Source: a virus
Virus record (IMG/VR): IMGVR_UViG_3300033149_005412
Location: 1-21,616 of that record
Reading direction: 5' to 3' (one strand)
DNA length: 21,616 nucleotides
Below the pieces are notes generated by a model. It did not search any database. It was not told the DNA's origin and saw only the letters and a list, made by a program, of their open reading frames with translations. The position numbers and the translations under genes were made by a program. Positions 1 through 6,375 of the stretch are shown here, in pieces (the first letter of the stretch is position 1; each line of letters starts with the position of its first letter).

Positions 1-308
1 ATGTTAATAAAGTAAGATTAGGTACAACTACTTTAACAAGTGGAAATTATTTAATTATGTATAGTTGTGAAATAAGTAATTCACAAGCAAATAAAGCAAC
101 TGAAGCAAGATTGCAAATGAATGATACGATTACTATAGCTGAAGTAGATGGAGCCCCAGCAGCAAGTGATTGTTTTGCTTCACCGTCAGGCATTAAAAAA
201 ATAACATTATCTGATGGAGATTATTACTTTGATTTTGATTATAAAATAGGAACAACAGGGACCGCAAGGATAAGAAGGGCAAGAATAATATTACAAAAAT
301 TAGATTAA
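1..308 (+). CDS. C-terminal fragment of a fibre-like virion protein (5' partial)
   Basis: The reading frame is already open at position 3 and runs to TAA at 306-308, so the gene enters from outside the window; the ATG at 57 is internal. The 101 visible residues alternate beta-strand-like stretches (TLTSGNYLIMYSCEIS, then KITLSDGDYYFDFDYKIG) and end RIRRARIILQKLD. From memory, this resembles the terminal domain of phage proteins that sit beside tail-fibre genes, with a 'GxYxI ... R(V/L)Q(L/M)DD ... LSxGxYxxDxDY ... ARIxRAxI' pattern; I could not check this. It ends 11 bases before the next start, so the two are probably cotranscribed. A receptor-binding or fibre-tip role is inference. The missing N-terminus limits confidence. 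Confidence 0.6.
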   Translation, partial: VNKVRLGTTTLTSGNYLIMYSCEISNSQANKATEARLQMNDTITIAEVDGAPAASDCFASPSGIKKITLSDGDYYFDFDYKIGTTGTARIRRARIILQKLD

Positions 309-319
309 TGGAGGTTAAA

Positions 320-993
320 ATGAGAAAATTATTTTTTATATTAGTTTTTTGTTTGTTCAGCAATTCATTATTTGCTGCCACATTTGTTTGTTCAGCAATT
401 CATTATTTGCTGCCACATACAATTATTCAAAATCAGGTGTTAATCTAGATAGACTGAAATATGAAATTGAAAATAGTGATATAACAATAGCTATTGATAG
501 TTTGAATTATGTAGGAACAGATCTGACAATAAATATGAAATCCGAATTATCATCTGAAGAAGAAAATATATTGAATTCTATTGTTAGTTCTCATACAGGA
601 GAACCAATGCCAAATGAAAACAATATGGAAATATTGTTAGGCGAAGGAAAAAATAAAAGACTTAAATTTAAAGGGTATTCGTTTACTGCATATGCTAATT
701 CGGTATCAACATATAATTTTGCAATGCCTTTTGATGCTAATTTGCAAGGTGGAAAATTTTTAGGCACATCAGCAGAAGGAGATGAAGTCTCGTTTATCCT
801 GATGCCTGATACACCATACGAGTACTGGTATGTGGAAAAAGTTAGTTTTCCAGAAGGAACTTTTTTACTTGATTTAATGGAAGATTTTTCTATGAGTCAA
901 TTATTGCCCGAAGGAACACCATTAAGAGTAATATATAAAAACAACAGCGGAACAGATAAAAATATTCATTTTATTATGGTCTATAGATTATAG
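320..993 (+). CDS. Secreted fibre-associated phage protein, frameshifted by a 35-bp tandem duplication
   Basis: ATG at 320 follows a GGAGG at 309-313 and starts a classic signal peptide: MRK, a hydrophobic core (LFFILVFCLFSNSLF), then an AxA-type site at SLFA|AT. As written, this frame stops at TAG 446-448 after 42 residues because positions 348-382 are repeated exactly at 383-417. Deleting one copy joins the signal peptide to the frame ending at 993 and gives a 212-residue protein starting ATYNYSKSGVNLDRL. The mature part has 'LDRLKYEIENSDITIAIDSLNY', 'HTGEP', 'WYVEKVSFPEGT' and 'LPEGTPLRVIYKNNSGTD', which from memory recall a phage family encoded next to tail fibres. An alternative TTG start at 349 would give an odd N-terminus and is less convincing. 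A signal peptide on such a protein is unusual. The function is not known. Confidence 0.65.
348..417 (+). repeat. Perfect 35-bp tandem duplication inside a signal-peptide gene
   Basis: Positions 348-382 and 383-417 are identical over 35 bases. The flanks differ (T before copy 1, A before copy 2; TTT after copy 1, TAC after copy 2), so the unit is exactly 35 bp. Because 35 is not a multiple of three, the second copy shifts the frame and truncates the protein begun at 320. A second duplication of the same length lies at 21081-21150. Confidence 0.97.
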
Positions 994-1006
994 GAGAAAA
1001 TTAAAA

Positions 1007-1270
1007 ATGTCATTTTACAGAACATCACAATTTGGTGAAATTATTTTTTTGAAATCAAGTGGGATTGATTATGTTAATGTTTATTCTGATCCTGAAGATA
1101 AAAATAAAGTTATTTTTCAGTTTGAAGATTCAGATAAAAGACAAAAACTGACAAATGATTTTTATAATCATAAAGGAAAAATAAATGATGCTTTAGGATT
1201 TTTGGATGAAATAAGACATGTAAAATCTATTATTTATAATTATTTGAATTCAGAGAGGAAAGAAAAATGA
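1007..1270 (+). CDS. Hypothetical protein, 87 residues
   Basis: This is a small acidic/basic mixed protein with no recognised motif, signal peptide or membrane segment. The ATG is preceded by AGGAG at 993-997, overlapping the last base of the previous stop codon, so translation is probably linked. The sequence begins MSFYRTSQFGEIIFLKSSG and ends in a charged, probably helical tail (RHVKSIIYNYLNSERKEK). Its stop overlaps the next start as ATGA, which supports a real gene in one transcription unit. No function can be assigned; its place between fibre and neck genes suggests an accessory virion or lysis-region protein, but this is only context. Confidence 0.6.
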   Translation: MSFYRTSQFGEIIFLKSSGIDYVNVYSDPEDKNKVIFQFEDSDKRQKLTNDFYNHKGKINDALGFLDEIRHVKSIIYNYLNSERKEK

Positions 1271-1596
1271 ATGGGGAACAACTTAATAGAGAAACATTAG
1301 AATTAATAAAGCAAGTGCATAGAATGAGTGGTGAAGTAAAAACTTCTATTGCTTCCTTACACGAAAGGGATGTTAAATTAGAAAAAAAATTAGATGAAGT
1401 TCTTAAAGAGATACCTAAAATAGAACAAAATTCAAAAGCCATAGAATCTCATATTAAAGGACATGATATAAGATTCAGAAAAACAGTTATGATAATTACT
1501 ATCATAATAGCAATTGTAAATTTATTGACATCTGTGATAATAAAAAGTTTTGACAAACAAAATATAATAACGCAATCACAGGAGATTAACAAATAA
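1267..1596 (+). CDS. Coiled-coil protein with a C-terminal membrane segment (XhlA/holin-like?)
   Basis: The 109-residue product has a heptad-rich, highly charged helix over about residues 5-65 (HERDVKLEKKLDEVLKEIPKIEQ), then a basic hinge (DIRFRKT) and one strongly hydrophobic segment at about residues 73-92 (VMIITIIIAIVNLLTSVII). It ends in a short polar tail. This coiled coil plus single C-terminal transmembrane helix is the architecture of XhlA-type haemolysin/holin-accessory proteins of phages, and also of some membrane-anchored virion accessory proteins. There is no endolysin next to it, which weakens a lysis call. It overlaps the previous gene by ATGA and touches the next start (stop TAA 1594-1596, ATG 1597). 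The topology is visible; the function is inference. Confidence 0.5.
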   Translation: MNGEQLNRETLELIKQVHRMSGEVKTSIASLHERDVKLEKKLDEVLKEIPKIEQNSKAIESHIKGHDIRFRKTVMIITIIIAIVNLLTSVIIKSFDKQNIITQSQEINK

Positions 1597-2232
1597 ATGA
1601 CATATTTTGATTTTGATCCTATAGAAGGAGAAGATATTTTATATGACATTCATATAGATGATGACTATAATGCTTTTCTTTTAGAGGATATAAAAGTGAG
1701 AAACGTAGTTCTTTTGAAGAATTTTGGTGAAAAAGGATTTCTTTATAAACGCAGATGGGAAGGGGATATTTGTCCTCATGAAACAATAAAAACTCCTTCA
1801 CCTTCATCACCAGAAAGAAGTCCTTTTTTCTCAGATGATTTAAGGGAAGAAGTGGATGAAGATACTAATATGAGCATTATTCATAGATGTCCTGATTGTT
1901 TCGGAACTGGATTTATTGGTGGTTATTATCCTCAAATAGAACTGGGTTTCAGATATGGAGATATGCCAGACAAAAAAATAATATATGAACAGTTTGGTAT
2001 TAAATTATCAGAAGATTTTAATTCATGGACACTTTGGGAACCTGAAATAAAAGAAAAAGATATTATTGTAAGAGAAAATGGTCAAAGATTCAGAGTAGAA
2101 AATACAGCATATAGTTATTGGAGAGGTCATAAATTACATCAGAAAATGAGATTATTATATTTAGATCCAAATGATATAGTTTATAAAGTAACGGATGAAT
2201 CAATAAATGAAGCAATACAAAAATATGAATAA
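1597..2232 (+). CDS. Zinc-ribbon neck/head-completion-type protein
   Basis: The 211-residue protein starts directly after the previous stop. It has a likely metal site made of C59-P-H61 and C98-P-D-C101, the latter followed by FGTGFIGGYY, reminiscent of the CxxCxGxG ribbon of DnaJ. The C-terminal half contains 'KDIIVRENGQRFRVENTAYSYWRGHKLHQKMRL', which matches the general layout of small phage head-closure/stopper proteins (aspartate + hydrophobic, G-x-x-[FY]-x-V, then a polar loop and strand). Its place upstream of the terminator and sheath genes fits a neck component. The cysteines could also be purely structural. The neck role is inference from motif layout and gene order; no close family was recognised. 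Confidence 0.5.
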   Translation: MTYFDFDPIEGEDILYDIHIDDDYNAFLLEDIKVRNVVLLKNFGEKGFLYKRRWEGDICPHETIKTPSPSSPERSPFFSDDLREEVDEDTNMSIIHRCPDCFGTGFIGGYYPQIELGFRYGDMPDKKIIYEQFGIKLSEDFNSWTLWEPEIKEKDIIVRENGQRFRVENTAYSYWRGHKLHQKMRLLYLDPNDIVYKVTDESINEAIQKYE

Positions 2233-2356
2233 AGAAAAAACTGTTCAAATAACAATGGAAATTCCTATTTCTGTGTTTTTTGAAATACTTGAATATATAA
2301 GGCCATTTTTAAAAAAAACAGATTATTGGGAAAAACATATAAAAGAGAAAAAATAG
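2225..2356 (+). CDS. Small ORF of 43 residues overlapping the preceding gene
   Basis: ATG at 2225 lies inside the last codons of the previous gene (stop 2230-2232) and the frame runs to TAG 2354-2356. The product begins MNKEKTVQITMEIPISVFF and ends in a lysine-rich tail (HIKEKK). It combines a short hydrophobic/amphipathic middle (SVFFEILEYIRPFL) with charged ends. The overlap geometry matches other junctions in this operon and the ORF fills an otherwise empty gap, both of which support a real gene. No convincing independent ribosome binding site is visible, so it would rely on translational coupling. The function is unknown. Confidence 0.45.
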   Translation: MNKEKTVQITMEIPISVFFEILEYIRPFLKKTDYWEKHIKEKK

Positions 2357-2379
2357 TTATAAAATATACTAATATATAG
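2357..2379 (+). promoter_or_regulatory. Shared AT-rich promoter-like block, copy 1
   Basis: This 23-base block (core TATAAAATATACTAATATA) is repeated exactly at 18138-18160. Both copies sit in two of the few real intergenic gaps, directly upstream of a ribosome binding site and start codon. The TATAAAATA core recalls T4-type late promoters (TATAAATA), which need no -35 box. A canonical sigma-70 reading is poor because no well-spaced -35 is present. This copy would drive the terminator-sheath-tube block. Confidence 0.5.
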
Positions 2380-2397
2380 AAGGAGATATTGATTTTT

Positions 2398-2988
2398 ATG
2401 GGAATATTAAAGCTTGAATCTGATGCCAAACTGGTCTTTCAAATATTACTTAGAACAGCTTATGGATCAGGATATATACCTGAATTTAAATATGATAAAG
2501 ACAGAGAAAAAAGTTTGATTGATATTAGAAGAGATTTCCCAAAAAGACTTTTAAAATTACCGACAATTGTAGTTGGAGCGTCAGCTGCTGATACATCAAT
2601 AAATGAATTAGGCCCAAATGCTCCAAGAAAAGACATTTTAGATGAAGAACCATATATAGAATATCGAGGATCTTCAACTATAACAGTTAGATTTTCAATT
2701 TTTGCAGGTTCTTCTGATGATAGAGATATGATAACAGATTTTACAGCTTTTTGTCTTAGATTTTTGTTTAGACATAAAGCAGCAGAAAATGGATTTGAAT
2801 ATTCAAAAATAACTGTGGGATCAGATAATCAGCAAACTTTAAACGGAGAACTAGTATTTACACAATCAATAACAATAAATAATTGTTTGACAGAGTTTAA
2901 TTATACAGTTCCAATTGAATTAGTGGATATTATTAATAAGATGAATCTTGATAATATAAAAATAGACGGAGAAAATTTTTATGAATAA
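2398..2988 (+). CDS. Probable tail terminator / tail-completion protein
   Basis: ATG 2398 was chosen, giving 196 residues; the ORF also has an in-frame TTG at 2389, but the AAGGAG at 2380-2385 is too close to it. The protein contains 'DIRRDFPKRLLKLPTIVVGAS', then 'YIEYRGSSTITVRFSIFAGSSDDRDMITDF' and 'FLFRHKAAENGFEYSKITVG', followed by 'ITINNCLTEFNYTVP'. This order (precision strand with alternating residues, R-D-x-[IL]-x-D segment, short helix, late strand ending in an aromatic) fits phage tail terminators such as gpU and T4 gp3, although sequence similarity within that family is very weak. The position just before the tail sheath agrees. It is probably the first gene of a unit driven from the promoter-like block upstream. 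Terminator identity is inference. Confidence 0.5.
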   Translation: MGILKLESDAKLVFQILLRTAYGSGYIPEFKYDKDREKSLIDIRRDFPKRLLKLPTIVVGASAADTSINELGPNAPRKDILDEEPYIEYRGSSTITVRFSIFAGSSDDRDMITDFTAFCLRFLFRHKAAENGFEYSKITVGSDNQQTLNGELVFTQSITINNCLTEFNYTVPIELVDIINKMNLDNIKIDGENFYE

Positions 2989-3005
2989 ATTAGGAGGAAA
3001 ATAAA

Positions 3006-4370
3006 ATGCCTACATTTTCAGTATCGTATATTGAACCAGGTACCTATGTAAATATTCGCACAATATCTATACCAGCAACAGCACCTGGCACAATAAATTT
3101 AGCTATTATAGGAAACGGTAAAAGGGAAAAAAATGTATTAAATGTTGAAATTGTTAGAGGTTCAGGTGACACAGATGAACTTCCATATGATGAAGAAAGA
3201 ATAATTTCTATTAGCCCTCAGATAACGGATGAATATGGTGATATATATAAATCCCCAGATGATTATGAAAAAACAGAATACGAAAATTCTATTACTTGGA
3301 AAGGTAATCAGCCATTAGAAGGAACAAAATATTATGTAAATATGGTTGTTACTAAAACAGAGGAAGAAAATGATTTTGATCCGCAATATATAGAATCAGA
3401 AGATATTGCTTATGATCTTTATGGTAATAGAATGGAAGTGAATTCTATGGATGAATATTGTACATTGCCAACAGCTATTTCACTTGCCATGAGGAATGGT
3501 TCTGGACCCGTAATTGGTGTTCAAGTAAATGAAGAAGATGCTGATCCATATGAAACAGCTCTCAATAAATTACAGTCAGAAGATGTTCAGTTAATAGTGA
3601 TAGCAAAAGATATAGATGCTTCTTTACTATCAGCTTTAAGCACTCATTTAACAAACATGAGTACTTTATTAGAGGGAAAATTTAGAAGAGGTTTAGTAGG
3701 CATACCGAAAGATACTGATAATCAGGAAAATTTTTCTGATATATTATCTTCATATTCTGATTTTGCTTCTGTGAACAATAAAAGACTTGGTTTGATAGGC
3801 GTATCAAATTGTGAAATAAGTACACCATCAGGTAATATGGAAATAGGAGCATGGGGATTAGCAGCAGCTATTGGAGGTATAGTATCTAACCCCAATAATG
3901 ATCCAGGTGAACCAATAACAGGAAAATTAGTTACAGGATTTGAATCTATTAAAGATAAATTTATTAGAAAACAGAAAAATAGAATCGCTGGCAATGGAGT
4001 AACTATTGTGGAAAAAGATGGAGCTGTGAATATTATAAGACATTTCTTGTCAACTGATATGTCAACTCCTGCCACACAAGAACTGAAAATCACAGGAATA
4101 GCAGATTATTTTGCTATATTGCTTATTAAGACACTTAATGCAGTGGTTGTTAACACAAGAAATTTAGGAACAGAAACAATTAATAATATAAAAGCGATTA
4201 TTAATTTATTATCAAGTGCCCAAGTTGATAATAGAATATTAGAAGAGCCAGCAAGAAATGTTTCTGTTGTGAGAAGTGAAATAGATCCAAGACAAATGAA
4301 TGTTGGATTAGAAATATTACCAGTCGGTGATGTCAATTGGATATACATCGATATGGGAGTTGTATTTTAA
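3006..4370 (+). CDS. Contractile tail sheath protein
   Basis: The 454-residue product forms the contractile outer sheath around the tail tube. It opens like sheath proteins, MPTFSVSYIEPGTYVNIRTI followed by an alanine/proline stretch and 'NLAIIGNG'. The middle contains 'YETALNKLQSEDVQLIVIA', a count of helix-strand typical of the sheath core, then 'FRRGLVGIPKDTD' and 'GLIGVSNCEIS'. The C-terminal part has 'RIAGNGVTIVEKDGAVNIIRHFLSTD' and closes with 'VGLEILPVGDVNWIYIDMGVVF', the usual C-terminal strand used to interlock neighbouring subunits. The length is at the compact end of the family. It has a strong AGGAGG at 2993-2998 and is followed 18 bases later by the tube gene, the conserved sheath-tube order. 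This call establishes the contractile tail type. Confidence 0.92.
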   Translation: MPTFSVSYIEPGTYVNIRTISIPATAPGTINLAIIGNGKREKNVLNVEIVRGSGDTDELPYDEERIISISPQITDEYGDIYKSPDDYEKTEYENSITWKGNQPLEGTKYYVNMVVTKTEEENDFDPQYIESEDIAYDLYGNRMEVNSMDEYCTLPTAISLAMRNGSGPVIGVQVNEEDADPYETALNKLQSEDVQLIVIAKDIDASLLSALSTHLTNMSTLLEGKFRRGLVGIPKDTDNQENFSDILSSYSDFASVNNKRLGLIGVSNCEISTPSGNMEIGAWGLAAAIGGIVSNPNNDPGEPITGKLVTGFESIKDKFIRKQKNRIAGNGVTIVEKDGAVNIIRHFLSTDMSTPATQELKITGIADYFAILLIKTLNAVVVNTRNLGTETINNIKAIINLLSSAQVDNRILEEPARNVSVVRSEIDPRQMNVGLEILPVGDVNWIYIDMGVVF

Positions 4371-4388
4371 AATAGGAGGATAAATTAA

Positions 4389-4952
4389 ATGCCAAATATT
4401 CCACAAACCAAATTAAGGTTACAGCCATATATAACTATTAGCACAATAAAATCAGACGAAGAAGGCGGCGGCGGGGCACAATTGCAAACACCAGAAGATA
4501 TATTGTCGATAGTGGAAGGTGGGAAAAAATTAACTCAGTTAGGTGCTATACAGAAAGTTGATATAAAGCAAACAAGAACAATAAACCAATGGAGGAACTT
4601 GGATGCTTCAACATATGGTAAAATAGTTGAAACGTATCCTGGATTACCAAATTATTCATTGACACTTGATAGATTAGTTCTTTATGAAGAAAACGTATTA
4701 GAGGCTTTTGGGTTTGATGGTAGTGATTTAATTGAGCAATTTAAACCGTTTTTAATAATTATTTCTTTGTTTGGTCCCGAAACTGCAAAAACAGAAAAAT
4801 CTAATTACACATGGATTTATCATAATTGCTGGTTTGAAAATTTTGGATTGTCATTTGATATAGAAGCAGGTAATCTTAAAATGAATCAATCTACTAATGT
4901 GGCTACTGCAGGTGTTATACCATCAAAAAAAGTAATTACATACGAAGATTAA
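4389..4952 (+). CDS. Tail tube protein, copy A
   Basis: The 187-residue product directly follows the sheath gene, the normal place for the inner tube protein. It carries 'TRTINQWRNLDASTYGKIVETYPG' followed by 'YSLTLDRLVLYEENVLEAF', the pattern of T4 gp19-like tubes in which a strand reading x-L-x-x-x-R-x-x-L-Y precedes the outer helix. The C-terminal part has 'YHNCWFENFGLSFDIEAGNLKMNQSTNVATAG'. A glycine run (EEGGGGAQ, near residue 28) forms a GC-rich spot in an AT-rich gene and probably marks a flexible loop. It shares the late CWFE segment with the next gene, so the two are paralogues. Which one forms the bulk tube cannot be told from sequence. Confidence 0.75.
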   Translation: MPNIPQTKLRLQPYITISTIKSDEEGGGGAQLQTPEDILSIVEGGKKLTQLGAIQKVDIKQTRTINQWRNLDASTYGKIVETYPGLPNYSLTLDRLVLYEENVLEAFGFDGSDLIEQFKPFLIIISLFGPETAKTEKSNYTWIYHNCWFENFGLSFDIEAGNLKMNQSTNVATAGVIPSKKVITYED

Positions 4953-5005
4953 ACAATAATTAAAAATTAAAATCCCTTGCTCCATGAATCAACAGGAGAA
5001 ATATA

Positions 5006-5575
5006 ATGCCATATAGAAGAGGAAGAATACCATATACTGAAGGCAGATTAGCACAATCTCTTATAATCAGAGCATATAATATAAAGGATAATTATAATTC
5101 AGAAAAAAATCCATCTGATTATAGCGCTGGTAAGATAATAGGTGCTTGTACTGAATTTAATAGAATAGAAAAAAGAACAACTATAAAAAGGAAATCAATA
5201 GGCAAAAAAGGCATGAGACCTTTTCATGTTATACCCCAATCAACAGATATTGAATTGAGTCTCAAAAGAGTTTCTTTATACAAAAAAGAATTTTTGTCGG
5301 AAATTGGGGGGATTTCCGGCTCTCTTCTTCATCAGGATAGACCATTGATATTACAGGAAAGTCAGACAACACCAACAGGAAAAGTAGAAAATTATCAATA
5401 TCATGATTGCTGGTTTGAAACAAATCCAATAAATTATAATATCATGGGAGATTTGTTAATTATACAAGATATAAAAGTATCAGCAGCTTATATGAAACCA
5501 ATAGGAGCTGCTTTTGGCGGCTGGTCATGGATAATAAATCAATCAGTTAATGTATTAAAAGATTATTCATTATAA
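5006..5575 (+). CDS. Tail tube-like protein, copy B
   Basis: The 189-residue product is a diverged paralogue of the preceding tube protein. It keeps 'RIEKRTTIKRKSIGKKGMRPFHVIP', then 'TDIELSLKRVSLYKKEFLSEI', and 'YHDCWFETNPINYNIMGDLLIIQDIKVSAA', which lines up with YHNCWFE...L..NQSTNVATA in copy A. The start follows AGGAG at 4993-4997. A GC-rich hairpin-like patch (5298-5318, six G's in the loop) lies inside the coding sequence without breaking it. Possible roles are a second tube subunit, a tube-initiation ring or the terminal ring contacting the baseplate or neck. The gene lies between the tube and the chaperone, a common place for a second tube-like protein. The paralogy is visible; the specific role is unknown. 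Confidence 0.65.
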   Translation: MPYRRGRIPYTEGRLAQSLIIRAYNIKDNYNSEKNPSDYSAGKIIGACTEFNRIEKRTTIKRKSIGKKGMRPFHVIPQSTDIELSLKRVSLYKKEFLSEIGGISGSLLHQDRPLILQESQTTPTGKVENYQYHDCWFETNPINYNIMGDLLIIQDIKVSAAYMKPIGAAFGGWSWIINQSVNVLKDYSL

Positions 5576-5587
5576 GGAGAAATTAAA

Positions 5588-6091
5588 ATGAAAGAAAAAA
5601 TTGAAAAAAAACTGGAAGTAGTAGAAAAGATTAAAGAAAATGTTGTTGAATTATCTGCAATAGATAAATTAGAACAATTGATTTTTGAAGGCAAACATGA
5701 AAAAGAAATAAAATCTATCAAAGGACATGTGATAAAAATGAAAGTGTTATCAGATGAAGAAAGAAGTAAAGCATATAAATTGGCTAATTTTAATGAAGAA
5801 TTGTTTGCCGAAGAAACTGATAATATGTCTGATGAAGAAAAAGAAGCTTTTGCAGATAAAATAATTGATGAATTTGCCAAAACCAAATGGGCTTTGTTGT
5901 CATATGCTATTATTGAAATAGATGGCACTTCAATGATAGATATTGATAAAAAAGTTTATATGGAAAGAATAAAAAAATTCAATCCTGATGTAGTTGATTT
6001 ATTATACCTTGAATATAGAAAGATGACTGATGAGCATTTTGAAAGGGTAGCAGATTTATCATCTTTTAAAAAAAAACAAAAGACACAGTAA
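5588..6091 (+). CDS. Tail assembly chaperone (short, unshifted form)
   Basis: The 167-residue product is acidic, mostly helical and lysine/glutamate rich, lies directly upstream of the tape measure gene, and has the size of a lambda gpG-like tail assembly chaperone. These proteins bind the unfolded tape measure and recruit tube subunits, and are not kept in the virion. The sequence includes 'LSDEERSKAYKLANFNEEL', 'FAKTKWALLSYAIIEIDG' and 'FNPDVVDLLYLEYRKMTDEHFERV'. The last of these, followed by a loose charged end (SSFKKKQKTQ), resembles the C-terminal helix of this family. The gene ends just after a run of nine A's that allows entry into the downstream frame. The start has AGGAGA at 5576-5581. 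Confidence 0.75.
   Translation: MKEKIEKKLEVVEKIKENVVELSAIDKLEQLIFEGKHEKEIKSIKGHVIKMKVLSDEERSKAYKLANFNEELFAEETDNMSDEEKEAFADKIIDEFAKTKWALLSYAIIEIDGTSMIDIDKKVYMERIKKFNPDVVDLLYLEYRKMTDEHFERVADLSSFKKKQKTQ
6068..6076 (+). promoter_or_regulatory. A9 slippery site for -1 frameshifting in the chaperone gene
   Basis: Nine consecutive A's read as three lysine codons (AAA at 6068, 6071, 6074). An A_AAA_AAA heptamer at 6070-6076 lets both decoding tRNAs re-pair one base back. In the -1 frame the last upstream stop is TAA 6067-6069 and the frame is open from 6070 to the TGA at 6373-6375, while the zero-frame stop is TAA 6089-6091. The shift must therefore happen inside 6070-6091, exactly where the A-run lies. 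RNA polymerase slippage on A9 could give the same product. I saw no strong downstream pseudoknot. Confidence 0.75.
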
Positions 6092-6375
6092 GTAACATAA
6101 TTTTATGGACAATATGTGATTATTTTAAGGTTTTGCCAAATGATCCGAATGTGAAATCACTTACAGAATTTCAACGCAGATGGATATATTATAATATATT
6201 ATCAGATAATGAAAAACACATAAAAGACTTGGAGCAACTTGATAATAGAGTGAATGAAACAAGTTATAAAATAGGTAATACAGAATATACAAAAACATCA
6301 TATCAAGTTGATGATGATGTATTTGAAGAGAGATTGAGAAAACGCAAGGAAAGAAAAAATGCCAGAAACTCCTGA
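6076..6375 (+). CDS. Frameshift extension of the tail assembly chaperone (GT-like)
   Basis: This is the -1 frame partner of the preceding gene. Joined after codon 163 it adds 99 residues and makes a 262-residue fusion (GT-like, as in lambda gpGT). The connecting part reads 'TKDTVSNIILWTICDYFKVLPNDPNVKSLTEFQ', which looks like normal protein and not random sequence, and the rest ends in an arginine/lysine-rich tail (RLRKRKERKNARNS). A stand-alone start would have to be TTG at 6133, with only a poorly spaced AAGG upstream; the residues before it are in frame and protein-like, so I prefer the frameshift model. Its stop overlaps the tape measure start at 6359. The final T-like domain would contact tube subunits. 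Confidence 0.7.
   Translation, partial: TKDTVSNIILWTICDYFKVLPNDPNVKSLTEFQRRWIYYNILSDNEKHIKDLEQLDNRVNETSYKIGNTEYTKTSYQVDDDVFEERLRKRKERKNARNS

Noticed and set aside
349-993. Start at TTG 349 for the fibre-associated gene
   Set aside because: The resulting N-terminus is just the second repeat copy read out of frame, while the ATG at 320 has a good ribosome binding site and a perfect signal peptide.
3722-4093. 123-residue open frame on the minus strand within the sheath gene
   Set aside because: It is antisense to a well-supported sheath gene, has no ribosome binding site, and no other minus-strand gene is seen here.
5298-5318. Hairpin-like inverted repeat (CGGAAAT/ATTTCCG) with a loop containing six G's
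   Set aside because: It lies inside the second tube-like gene, which stays open through it, and there is no following T-run, so it is not a terminator. The G-run could be a homopolymer error site, but nothing supports that.
5563-5928. 121-residue minus-strand open frame over the chaperone gene
   Set aside because: It is a low-complexity serine/leucine shadow of the lysine/glutamate-rich coding strand.
6064-6070. T_TTT_AAA as the slip heptamer in the chaperone gene
   Set aside because: After a -1 move the second codon would read TAA, a stop, so this heptamer cannot give the fusion. The A-run just downstream can.
6133-6375. Independent 80-residue gene starting at TTG 6133
   Set aside because: Its ribosome binding site is badly spaced, and the same frame upstream encodes protein-like sequence back to the A9 run, so it is better read as a frameshift extension.
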